This document shows, piece after piece, positions 1 to 10,261 of a stretch of DNA of 64,000 nt. Under the pieces are notes generated by a model. That model was not told the origin of the DNA. It worked only from the letters and a program-made list of their open reading frames with translations, and did not search any database. Position 1 is the stretch's first letter, and the number at the start of each line of letters is the position of its first letter. A program made the translations under genes and the position numbers. The stretch is from assembly GCA_029204225.1 (NCBI GenBank), contig CM055098.1, positions 4,703,607 to 4,767,606 on the forward strand, read 5' to 3'. This stretch comes from Diphasiastrum complanatum. Lineage: Eukaryota; Streptophyta; Lycopodiopsida; Lycopodiales; Lycopodiaceae.

Positions 1-253
1 ATCCCACAAATCTTTTTTCAAAAAGATTTAAAACCAAAAGCCCACTTTAAAACTTCTCTAGCATAATAAAAAATTAGCCCCTAAACAATTCTATAAGCAT
101 CACTACTCTTTATTAAGAGAACTAGATTCATTGGGTACTTCAACTACAAGCTTCCTATTACTAGAAAAGCCAATAATCTTCCCCCAAAAAAAATTTAGTT
201 TGTGATCTTTATAAAACTTGAAGAAGGTTAGATAGGTTACCATCCTTTGTCTA

Positions 254-265
254 GCTCTGATACCA
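254..265 (-). other. copia primer-binding site (tRNA-iMet type)
   Basis: Read on the minus strand this is TGGTATCAGAGC, the usual plant Ty1/copia primer-binding site complementary to the 3' end of initiator methionine tRNA. It implies a minus-strand element whose 5' LTR lies to the right and whose body extends left, off the window. No coding region of that element is visible in the first 250 bases. Confidence 0.65.
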
Positions 266-1140
266 CTTTTACAAATGAAGTCAAGAAGTCCTCCTAATCC
301 AAAGGTAGTGCCTCCAAAGGTCCTCCAAGTAACCTGCAAGCTGATGCTCCCCAACTCCAAGCTAGGATGCCTCCACCTGCGAGTAAGGATCTTCAAGCCT
401 CCATGGATCTCTCCTCCACCTATGTCCCTAATCTTAATCACAAAGGTAGATAACAATTGGCCTCAAGTATTCACCACCCAACCATAGCTAGCTAGCACAT
501 GCAATCCTGCAACTTGGCTAATCTAGAACCCCCTTGCAAACCAATAACTAATCACAAGCATTCCACCACAAACCATAGCATACTCAAGATCCAAACTGTA
601 CTTATGTCCCATACCATAAGCAAGATCCAAACCCTAAGCATACTACACACAAGAAAACACTCTATACACTAGTAGCCACACTAGAGCATAAGCATAACAA
701 ACAAAAAAGATCTCTCCCCCTCCCTATGGGCGCTCTCCTCCCCTCATGTAGATGGCAAATGGCACCCTCCAGTACACTATGGAGTTCCATGCACAACCAA
801 TGAGAAAGAGAGAGGCCCAGGGGAGTTAGAGAACCTTTAGAGGCCTAAGGTTTAGAAAAATAGCCAAAACACCCATGGTAATGACTTTCTAACACCTCAC
901 TAGGTTCCATACCTCTGATCAAGACATAGACACCTACCTACCCTTATCTAAGGACACTGGTACCTTAATCTAGTGGCACATACCCTTAATCCTAAGGGTA
1001 CCCCTTGTTTAAGGGTAACTTGATTCCATACCTCCGACCAAGGTATAGTCACTTGCCTATCCTTATTCAAAGGAACCTACCCTTAATCCTAAGGGTATCC
1101 AAAGGGTAACTTGCCATTTAGCCCCAACAGTAAATGGACA
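266..1140 (-). mobile_element. Putative 5' LTR of a minus-strand copia element
   Basis: This stretch follows the primer-binding site and has no coding potential. It ends on the plus strand in ATGGACA, which on the minus strand is a plausible LTR start, TGTCCATTTAC. The inner boundary is not clear, because the first plus-strand TG is about 9 bases from the primer-binding site. Both ends are inferred from position and composition. The short ORFs at 103-456 and 275-487 across this boundary look like chance ORFs. Confidence 0.3.
903..1115. repeat. Imperfect tandem duplication inside the putative LTR
   Basis: Two related units share the order TTCCATACCTC, GACCAAGG or GATCAAGA, a CCTTAT segment, then CCCTTAATCCTAAGGGTA. 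The first unit (about 903-1,020) carries about 30 extra bases relative to the second (about 1,021-1,115). The CCTTAA/TTAAGG words are self-complementary. It is probably LTR-internal repetition. Confidence 0.55.
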
Positions 1141-1166
1141 TATAGGGGTCACTGAAGTACTGCTAG

Positions 1167-1290
1167 TTACATAGGTATGTAACACAAGACATGGTTGCAG
1201 ATGTATTTACCAAGGCATTGAGCACTGATGCACACAACAAATTTTGTGCATTGCTTAGTCTAAAGATCAAAGCATTCACAGATCCATATT
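1167..1290 (+). pseudogene. Copia polyprotein C-terminus (end of RNase H)
   Basis: From about 1,167 the plus strand reads about 40 residues including VADVFTKALS, the hallmark near the C-terminus of plant copia RNase H. The frame ends in TAA just before a purine tract. An in-frame stop lies directly upstream and the rest of the element is missing, so this is a 3' remnant. It runs opposite to the primer-binding site at 254, so two different copia insertions meet near 1,140-1,165. Confidence 0.75.
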
Positions 1291-1300
1291 AAGTGGGGAT
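1291..1300 (+). other. Polypurine tract (AAGTGGGGAT)
   Basis: AAGTGGGGAT directly follows the copia stop codon and precedes TTGGATTTACC, a plausible LTR start. This is the normal place for the second-strand primer. Confidence 0.55.
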
Positions 1301-1560
1301 ATTGGATTTACCTCCTCTACTCTCCTAAATCCCATGTTAATCTAGTTTCATTCATTGCAACAACATTACATGCATTGTTGCACAGTCGTTTATAACTGAA
1401 GACATCAAGAGATTGACAGTCCCCGACTCATCGAAGTAACCTGACTTGTGGGAGTTGGACGACTTATCGGGTAGACCCAACACATCGGGAGAAACCTGAC
1501 TTATCCGACATATCGGGGGAAGTCCAACTTATTGAGCCTCCTCATGCTCAACACAAATTC
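1301..1560 (+). mobile_element. Start of the matching 3' LTR
   Basis: Sequence after the polypurine tract has no coding content. It includes a block of short irregular repeats (1,400-1,530) built on GACTTATCGG, CGACTTATCGGG and ACATCGGG. A comparable GTCGGACAAGTCG block occurs in the putative LTR at 26,386-26,754. The right end of the LTR is not identifiable. Confidence 0.3.
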
Positions 1561-4500
1561 AACTAAATTGAGACTATATTCATATTTTGAGAGTTTTTAA
1601 CCAAATTGAATGTAGATTTATTATCTCTAAGTGTATATTCTTATTATGTGACAAGAACATTATTTTTAACTTTATTAATTGTACTTTTTTAATATTCAAT
1701 ACATGAATTATAACATGCAATTTTCTATTTCAGAACAAGAATAGTCTCAAAATAGTTGAATTTGTGTTGCTCGCTTCTTGTACTGTGCAACTAACTTGAC
1801 AATGACAGCAGCCACATTCTCTTCATCCAAAACTTTCAAAAGATTTTTGACTTGAATTGTCAAAATCTATGTGCTAGCATTGAAAGTGACATGTTCATAG
1901 GAAAATATTCTTCTCATTTTTTATCAATTTCCTATCAGTATTCCTTGTGACGAGATTTAGACAGCTCTCAAGAGGGATCTGTCACCCTTACAACTTGTAT
2001 GGCTATAAATTTTTGAAGTACATCCAACAGTTTGACATTCATCATTATTGTGGCATATACGTTCTTCTTTTGTTTGATCTCTATTGTTTGACTGTATATT
2101 CCTTTGTATTCTCTCGTAGTATTTATTTAAAAGTCAATTTTTCCCATCAAGCAAGAAAGTGCAAGCTTCAAGATTTATCAAGGTTGGCATTCTTTGAAAG
2201 TTAAATACGGATCTTCCTATTTGTTTTTAGCTTAGGCTTTGAGAGAGAGCCAAACACTTCTCTTATGTGCTTGGAATACCCAACTATTGCCTTAGATGCT
2301 AGACACTCAACCATGCAATACCTACATGTACGTCTCAAAAGTTCTTCAATGATTCCATTCTAGAAAGTAACATGACTAAGAATGATAACCAATTGAGCTA
2401 GTATCCACTTGCAAATTTTGTTGAAACTCAAAATACATGCATTGATAACCAAAAAAAAGTATCTCTTAATTATGTTGACAAAAGACATCTTCTTATGGAA
2501 CAGTCCTAACTGAGAATAATATGTTAGAAAAGAAACTTGAGGATATTCTTCTTAGCAAAGCTTTTTTATTTGGGCTACTTTTTGCTTTTTGGCCATAATT
2601 TTCAATGATTTCAAATATTTATAGTCAACCCAAATAAGTTATTGTCCAATTTGATGGACCATGAAAAAATCACCTTGTGTTTGAGAAAAACTCTGTGCCT
2701 CACCATCGCTTTGCTCCTTCCCTTATAATGTCTCACAACACCAACAACCACAACCAACCCCCCCCCCCCCCCCCCCCCCCTGCCACACACCCCCACCACC
2801 TCCTAAGGACCACCAAAAGATTTCAAAGACAATTTTCTCTTCATAGCCAAACAAATCATACAAATGTTATAAAACAAGATATCTTAACTTTGTATGATAG
2901 GACACTTATTTCGTTTTTGTTGCTCTTTTTATCTATTGCCTCCTCTACAACCCCTACTTTTTCTAGAGAAGATTACTCAACAAGCACCAAGTCATTGTCT
3001 GCTCTCATAAATGGATTTGTCTATTGAGAATTCCAAATGTAAATTAATAGAAAAAGAGCAAAAACCAAGTATGATATTGAAATCCCACCATGAAGAACTT
3101 TTAAAATGCTAAAAAAAAACGAAAAAAGAATGGGTAACCTATAGAAGAGAATCATTTCCACAATACTAAGAATAACATGAGGAGGAAAAAGTATCAAGCA
3201 TTGAAGGATCTTACTCATTGTTGAAGTGAGAGTTGGACATCCAATAAAAAATTATGTTTCATGGAGTTAAAGGATACTAACAGCCCATACAAGCAGAGCT
3301 TCACCCAGGAGTCACCTCCCTCATATCCGAATTTAAATCCTATCTTTTCTATCTTTAGAAAATTAAAATAAATATGTTTGGACACATAGGGAGTAACTAA
3401 TATTGAAATAGATTTTGATGATTAATATTTTTCATGATATTGTAACAGTCGAAAACAGAAACACAACAAAGACATGTTCAAAGTCACTTGCACAAGAACA
3501 ACACATGCTCATTAGCATATGCAATCACACAAAAACACCAAGATGTCATGTATTCACAACCGTCTAACAAATTATCACAACACACTATAAAACTCAACTT
3601 CGACTTGAAAAATTGCATCCTACATTGGACTATAATCGACCCGCTTTTCTCTCGTTCAATTGTGTTGCACACATTCTTCAGGTCATATGACACTTGTCAT
3701 GGTTAGATTAAGTGTCTTCTCATGTGTGTCCTTAGCAAACTTCAACACATCACCAAAAAAAGAAAAAAAACCTTATGCGACATGAAAATGGATTACCAAA
3801 ATGGAACAAAAAAAAAAAAGATCATCACTAATTACCCATGAAAGAAATATGGCACCCATTAAAGAGACATCCACAATATCTAATAAGGATTGATACTCCA
3901 TGTTTGGGCATTTTCTCCTAACTTGCACATGAGCATCAATACCATCTAATACTGCAATCTTTACTCTCACATCATCTTGTCTATGGTCATGGCGCATATG
4001 TTTTTTTTATTATCTCATTTTCCCTGCCCAAGTCTATTCATCTCTTTCAATCGACTTTCCAAAGCCACAACAACCTCTATTTCATCTTCTTGTGTCTCAA
4101 TGGATGCATCTCAAAGATCAAGTGCACTCTTGGAATGGCTCGTGTACAATGCACACTCGTCTTTTAGATATTCTCCAAAGAGCAAATCAATCCACCATTG
4201 TTTATTTCCTATCTCTCATAGTCTCAATCCACATGCTCTTCCAAGGTGGTAAATATCACTATACAGTGTATAGCTTTTTTTTTTTTATGTTGTTTGTTCC
4301 CACAATAGCAAATTGTTGACACTTTTTGAAACAAATACGAGGCATTTTATAAAAAAAAAGGGAACCAAAAAATCCATGCCAACAATTATAACCCTCCATA
4401 ATAGATCCATTAGTTGTCCAAAGCATAATGCCAATTTGGCATTGTGCCATATTTTATATTGGGCATGCAACTCTTTCTTCCATCCATATTTGGTTAGTTA

Positions 4501-6606
4501 GAAACGAATAATTTTTCTACACTTAATCTCCATGACATCAAAATACTAAGGGTCTCAAATGTTGGCCCTATAGAGAGAGTAATTTTTTTATGAACGTATT
4601 TTGAAACCAAAAAAATTTCAAACCAAAAGAACCAATGTGTATTAAACTTAACAAGAGAAGATATTTCTCACTCAATGTCATGCACTCTGATACAATCAAT
4701 TCCAATTGTTTCTAATCAATGCTCCAACCATGTTTCCTTGTCCATTCACAATCGGATTCATCAATTTCATTATTGGTGATCCCAAATTGTGCCCTTATTG
4801 AAACCCAATGCTATACTTAGCAACTTCACTCTAATGTCATTATCAATCAAAGAATAACGTAAAGTATAAATCTCTTTCAATCTAATATAAAACTTGGATT
4901 TTGCCACATCCATGGTGGTAACCATTTCAAACCACTCCATGTCCAAAGATTGATTGAAAATGCCCATCTTCATGCTCCACTTCATGCCCACTTGTTATAT
5001 GCACAACAAGCTCACCATCCTGCAACATTTTGTGTTCCTTATCCACTTTTAATTTGTATTTTGCTCTAACTTCATCTAGATTTTTTTTAAAATTTTTTTG
5101 TTTTGCCATATCAAACATTAAACTAAATGGAACATAAACTCTAGCTTCAAACAAGAGTAAATTTATATTGAAAAACAATAATTCTATATGACATATGCAA
5201 TTATGAATAATACTTCCACTATCAATGGTCAGGTGAGTCAATGGTACACTTATTCCCTTTTTAAGTTCCATCTATCATCCTCTCAACCTCAACCAACTAG
5301 CATGCCTCATTGACTCTTTTTTTTTTTGAAGTATTTGGGACCACTCTGAACAAGTTTTTGAGCACTATAAAACTAGTTTTTTTAACTCAATTAAACCACT
5401 CCAATTTTGTTTAATCTCAACACATTGCTTGTATAAAGGTCAATAGTTAAACACATTCCGACAACTTAGAAATTGCAATAAGTTTAAAGTTACATGTTTA
5501 TTTATTCAAGAAAAGATAAAAACTGTATTTTTCCTAGCTTGGTAGATCAATTTTTTCAAATAAGTCCAAGTTACGCATAAACCACAGACATTACATACAT
5601 GTTACATATATACCTTGTGACAAATACTCAGGAAAAGAATTTATCCCTTTTATTTATTCGGCTTAAATAACGGTTTGATTTTACACTTCACGAATATAGA
5701 TGGTCTAGCATATACTCTATCATTCAACTACACTTTCAAATTCTGAAAACGTAACGTGGATTGTGTGCTTATGACAAACCATAAAAATGCTACCTTGCAT
5801 CGTTCGTAACCTTTTGTACCCAAGTCCAAAATATTTTAGTAGTTTGTGAATCATATAATGTTAAGTACAAATTTGGCTACATTATTGAGAAGATACATTC
5901 ATCTACATGCTTACTGGCAATATTATAGCATTTCTTTTTGCAACAATTGGATGCATTCCCTGTTAAAAAAATATTTCATTTCAACCCTTTTTTTTTAATT
6001 AGTTGGTTGATTTTCAAATTGTCCACCATATCATGTATCTTGTTGATATTTTCATTATCCTACCACTACACATAATTATTCAAATCAATATCATCCAAAC
6101 TATGTACATTGGGATCTTTATATCAACTAGCAATATAATATTCCACCTTGTGTCATCCCACTTGTGATTGAGAGTCTCAATACTAGCATAAATAGGCACT
6201 CTTGACTCGCATTTCAAACTTTTGACTCACTTCATGCTCACATATTGACTCGACTCATGGATATGAAAATTGATCAAACTCCTTTTGAAACATAATCTAA
6301 CTATGCATACACCATCCCCACCATGTTTTTCTATCAATAATGCCACACCTCTTTTTTTATTTATTTATTCGCAAACACCAAACTCTTGACTTATTAAAAC
6401 CAATCACTAAGAAATTGCAACTTTTTTCATCTCATAACCGTACTAGCTCCTCATAGACTTGTAGCTCGGTTTCAAACCAAAATTTTCACCATGTTGGGCT
6501 CACAAGATCATATCACTAGCAGGGTAGCTCACTCATTTTGACTCATAAACTAGCGTTCTACCTAGCATATTGTCCTACTTGCAAGTCTCACACCTTTGAA
6601 ACTAAC
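1561..6606. other. AT-rich intergenic DNA, no recognisable gene
   Basis: About 5 kb with only short ORFs on both strands and no domain I can recognise. The longest ORFs (for example minus 4,927-5,271) have biased, A/T-driven composition. There is a run of 23 C at 2,758-2,780 and several A or T runs. It is probably old transposon sequence decayed beyond recognition. Confidence 0.6.
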
Positions 6607-6611
6607 CTTGG

Positions 6612-7175
6612 TGTCATGTGTTGCATTGTAATTAGCTCATGAGATTACTAAATGCAAATGCTAAATATAGCCATGGAGCTAAATTAGATTAGAATTAGTC
6701 AATAAGACAATCAATAAAGTGGCTTGAACAACGATGTTATATTTCTGAATAACAAGATTGTTATAATGGTTGTAAGGCCCATTTTTAGACAAATAAGCCC
6801 CCAAATTTATAGTCGAAGCACAAAAGACCATTATAACTAGCTGAGGTCATGCTAAATTTGGAGGTTATTGTTCATCTGTCTAATTTGGATTCTAAGTGTT
6901 CTTGAAACTTCTCTTGGAGAGCTTTCTTGATGGTATTTGTGGTTCATGTGATTAAAATCACATGAGAGCTTTGATCATGCCCTAGATTAAGGTTCTATTC
7001 TTGAATGATCTTTAATGATGAATAACACACCTTAGTTTGTCTATTTTGGAGAAGTTTTGCTAAATTTATCTATCTTCTTGATTTTTGACTAGTTTTCTTA
7101 ATTTCTTGTTTTTCCAAGCTAGTGTGAAGTTCAAGAATGGACTACATGTTTTAATGCTAAGATTGGCACATGATA
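6612..7175 (+). repeat. Left (5') LTR of the 6.6-kb element
   Basis: 564 bp, starting TGTCATGTG and ending CACATGATA, one base different from the right LTR's CACATGACA. It aligns by eye with 8,186-8,758 along its full length. Confidence 0.9.
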
Positions 7176-7179
7176 ATTT

Positions 7180-7191
7180 TAGTATCAGAGC
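7180..7191 (+). other. Primer-binding site (tRNA-iMet like, one mismatch)
   Basis: TAGTATCAGAGC lies 4 bases after the left LTR. It matches the plant initiator-methionine primer site TGGTATCAGAGC except for G to A at the second position. Confidence 0.75.
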
Positions 7192-7399
7192 ATTAGATCC
7201 TTTTCCCATCAGATTTGGTGGTTTTCTTTAAGTTTAGAGGAATTTTTTTTTTCTATTAGTTTCTTTGTTTTTCAATTTTCATAATATTTTGTTTCAATTT
7301 TTGACCTACTAATCTTTATTTTTTTGTACGATTTCTTATTTAGATCAGCAGCCCTTTCTTTTGGCTTCTAGGAGCTACTGATTTTTCTTAATTTGGAAC

Positions 7400-8175
7400 T
7401 ATAATGACCAAGTTATGGCCATTTTAGTGAAATCATTCCAATTTTCTTTTCAAAATTCTTTGAACATGATGATGAAATGGATATCACTTGGATGTGGCCA
7501 AATATGGAAGATCTCTACTTTGGATCACCAGAAACTGTACCAATCATTTCTTTCAGAAAGGAAACCAATGGATCAACGGTAATCTATTTTTAGCAAGACA
7601 ATGTTACTAATCTTGTTCATATCAATCCATCAAGAAGAAACTTCAACACTCAACCAAATGACTTGGATTAGATCATTGCTTTAATAAATGCTTTGGAGCT
7701 ACAAAAGGATAACATTATCCCACATTGAGAAGCAATGTATAAGGCAACAACACCGGATGCAAGGACAAAAAAAGATGCATTTGAAATTGGATAGCCTATC
7801 CAACCAAGGAAGATATTGAGGAAAAAGATTAGCGAATGTCTTGTTGCTTGTATCTTGTTAATTTATGCAAAGCTAATGCAACTTAAGTCAATCATGTGTT
7901 TCATAAATTTCTTACAAAATATATGGAATAAATTTGTAGATCAAAGGTTTTCCTTCAGAAGACTTGCCGTAACCTTGTTTTACAATAACAAGTTGGAAAC
8001 AGGACCTGAGACAACAATATCAGATCAACAAAAGATGGCTATTGACAAGAATAATATTTGGGAAGATCATTCCTACTTCAAGATGGCTAGAGATTTTTCA
8101 CTACTACCAAAGGATTTGCAAAGCATGGCACTTGACAAAAAACTACATGGCCTTCATTTAAAAAAAAAAAACTAG
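7400..8175 (+). pseudogene. Decayed internal ORF of the 6.6-kb LTR element
   Basis: The longest open stretch is 7,816-8,175 (119 codons), without a recognisable domain. The preceding 7,650-7,800 contains a block that reads more openly in the second copy at 30,852-31,052 (ELDEIVALVNALELQKK and following). This suggests the family once encoded a gag-like or leader protein now broken by stops. Function cannot be assigned. Confidence 0.35.
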
Positions 8176-8185
8176 AGTAGGGGAG
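8174..8185 (+). other. Polypurine tract of the 6.6-kb element
   Basis: AGAGTAGGGGAG directly abuts the right LTR start TGTCATGTG, the standard second-strand priming position. Confidence 0.8.
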
Positions 8186-8758
8186 TGTCATGTGCTGCAT
8201 GTATTTAGTCCATGAGCTTACTAAATACAATGCTAAATATAGCAATGGAGCTTAATTAGATTAGAATCAGTCAAGAAGACAATTAATAAAGTGGCTTGAA
8301 CAATCGTGCTATATTTGTAAATAGCAGAATTATAATAATGGTTGTAAGGCCCAGTTTAGCCAAATAAGCCTCCAAACTTATAGTAGAAGAGCAAAGTATG
8401 ACTATAAATAGTTGAGGTCATTCTAAATTTGGAGGCTATTGTTCATTTGGCTAATTTGTCTAATTTGGATTCTAAGTGTTCTTGAAGCTTCTCTTGGAGA
8501 GCTTTCTTGATGATATTTGTGGTTCATGTGTCTAAAATCACATGAGAGATTTGATCATGCTCTAGATTCAGGCTCTATGTCTTGAATGATCATTAATGAT
8601 GAATAATGATATCTTACTTTGCCTATTTTGATAAAGTTTTGCTACACTTATCCATCTTCTTGATTCTTGACTAGTTTTATTGATTTCTTGTTCTTCCAAG
8701 CTAATTTGATGTTTCAAGAATGGATTAGATGTTTTAATGCTAAGATTGACACATGACA
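8186..8758 (+). repeat. Right (3') LTR of the 6.6-kb element
   Basis: 573 bp, TGTCATGTG to CACATGACA, followed by the CTTGG duplication. It is slightly longer than the left LTR because of small indels. One is an extra GGCTAATTTGTCTAATTT-like stretch near 8,440-8,465. Confidence 0.9.
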
Positions 8759-8763
8759 CTTGG

Positions 8764-9957
8764 CATACTAAGAGTTTTTTTCTTTTTGGTTTTGCACATT
8801 AATGGAAAACTTACAAATTTTTGCCTACCACATGCCAAAACTTAGTTGTACTCATATTTAGAATCATAGTGGCTAGAGTTCCAAAACTTTCTACCAAAAT
8901 AGCACCTCTAGGACACCTACACCAGTATTGTCAAACATGTTAGTGGCACTCACTTTTTGTCTAGCTTATCAATTACCTTGTCTTGTTAAGATAGTATTGG
9001 GCAAAACAAGATGAAAAAATGAGGTCACAAGAGACAAAATAATCACAAAGATACATCCAATTGTATCTTGTAGACACCTTACCTCATCGCCTTCTTATTC
9101 TGCTTGTCTACACATGTCCACTTGTTAGCCTCATCTTTGAGATATGTAGTCAAAAGCAATTGTTATTTAGCCCTTAGAAATGAAATTTATTAGTCATTAC
9201 TTGGACTATACAATACACGAATGCAATACATCAAATAGATCTGAATTCTTGGTTGAATGTTGTTCATAATTGTTGTATCATAATAGCATAAGGTTAAGTT
9301 TATTGTTGGATAGATATCATAAGTTGCATTATATGGCTCAAGGAATTCATTTATATAGCTTATGCAAGTTGTTGTTATATTGGCATGGACAAGATAGGGA
9401 TGTGCATGTATTTCCATGAGCCTGTCAAAAGAGAAAATGAATTTTCTATCACTAAGCAAAAATTTCCAAAAATCAATAGTTATTTGTAGTGGCATGGCAA
9501 GATGGCCTACCTTTTTGGCCTATATATTATCTTTATGCATGGGTATCAAATGGTCTCCCAAGACACATGATTAAAGAAGATTGTGTTGGTTTATGATGAT
9601 GATAATTTAGGGCTTATGGAAGCAAATGAGGATGATGTTTTTGAATAGCTATTCCCTAGCAAATAAAATTACAAAGATAGATGTGCCAATTACAATGAAC
9701 AAGTACAAAAGATTATCAACTATCGTGCACAATTTTACGTCACTCCAACATAAAGATGATCTTCACATCATTAGATATTTTGAAGAAAAATAAGATCCTT
9801 AAGATCCAATCAAACTCTAAGATCTTTGATTACTTAAGATAGCACATCTAGCACCATTAACAATGTAGAAATCTATCTCTAACAATGCATAGAAGCCATA
9901 AACTCTAATAGATCTTGACAAAATTAGATATGAATGATAAAGTACTGTTGCTATCCG
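8764..9957. other. Intergenic, no recognisable gene
   Basis: AT-rich sequence between two LTR elements. The minus ORF at 9,190-9,495 (101 codons) has no motif I recognise. I see no repeat or RNA gene here. Confidence 0.55.
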
Positions 9958-10259
9958 TGTTGAAAGTACAGTACTAAGGACCATAAAGGGATCTTTGAAT
10001 GATCCACAAGGTTGATTGTTTGCTTGTTGAACAATCTATTAGATACTAGTCAACGGAAAACAAGATCTAATTTAACAGCTTGATGGAAAACAAGTAGAGA
10101 CACTCTGATCATTGATCATAAACTGAAATCCGAGTTCCCACGTGTGAAAATCAGGTTGTAGTACGGCCTGTAGATAGAGTTTAAAGTGTGCCAAAGCTTA
10201 GTTACATTGGAATCAATCACAATCACCATACATAGAGAGAAAATACGAGTTTCTCCTTG
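9958..10259 (-). repeat. Truncated 3' LTR of copia element A
   Basis: Starts TGTTGAAAGTA on the plus strand and aligns closely with 13,933-14,240, including the shared CCCACGTGTGAAAATCAGG and CCATACATAGAGAGAAAAT blocks. Similarity stops at TTCTCCTTG, after which this copy joins directly to reverse transcriptase coding sequence. Its inner end is therefore deleted. Confidence 0.85.
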
Positions 10260-10261
10260 CC

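Larger units (their letters stand above)
6607..8763 (+). mobile_element. Non-autonomous LTR retrotransposon with intact ends
   Basis: Two direct LTRs (6,612-7,175 and 8,186-8,758) enclose 1,010 bp. The outer ends are TGTCATGTG and CACATGACA, a perfect 9-bp inverted pair. CTTGG flanks both sides (6,607-6,611 and 8,759-8,763) as a 5-bp target-site duplication. A primer-binding-site-like TAGTATCAGAGC follows the left LTR and a purine tract precedes the right one. No protease, reverse transcriptase, RNase H or integrase motif is present, so mobility would have needed enzymes from another element. At 2,147 bp it lies between classic TRIM and LARD sizes. The LTRs differ by many substitutions and small indels, so the insertion is old. 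A partial relative lies at 30,745-31,679. Confidence 0.9.

Noticed and set aside
103-487. Opposite-strand ORFs of 117 and 70 codons at the window start
   Set aside because: They overlap each other and a primer-binding site, and neither shows a domain; they look like chance ORFs in an LTR.
2611-3027. ORFs with poly-Gly or poly-Pro
   Set aside because: Both read through the 23-base C run, which creates the homopolymeric residues.
3770-5271. Several minus-strand ORFs that might form one degraded gene or LINE
   Set aside because: I could not match them to reverse transcriptase, zinc-finger or any other motif; frames do not connect convincingly.
9190-9495. 101-codon minus-strand ORF
   Set aside because: AT-driven composition and no motif, between two LTR elements.
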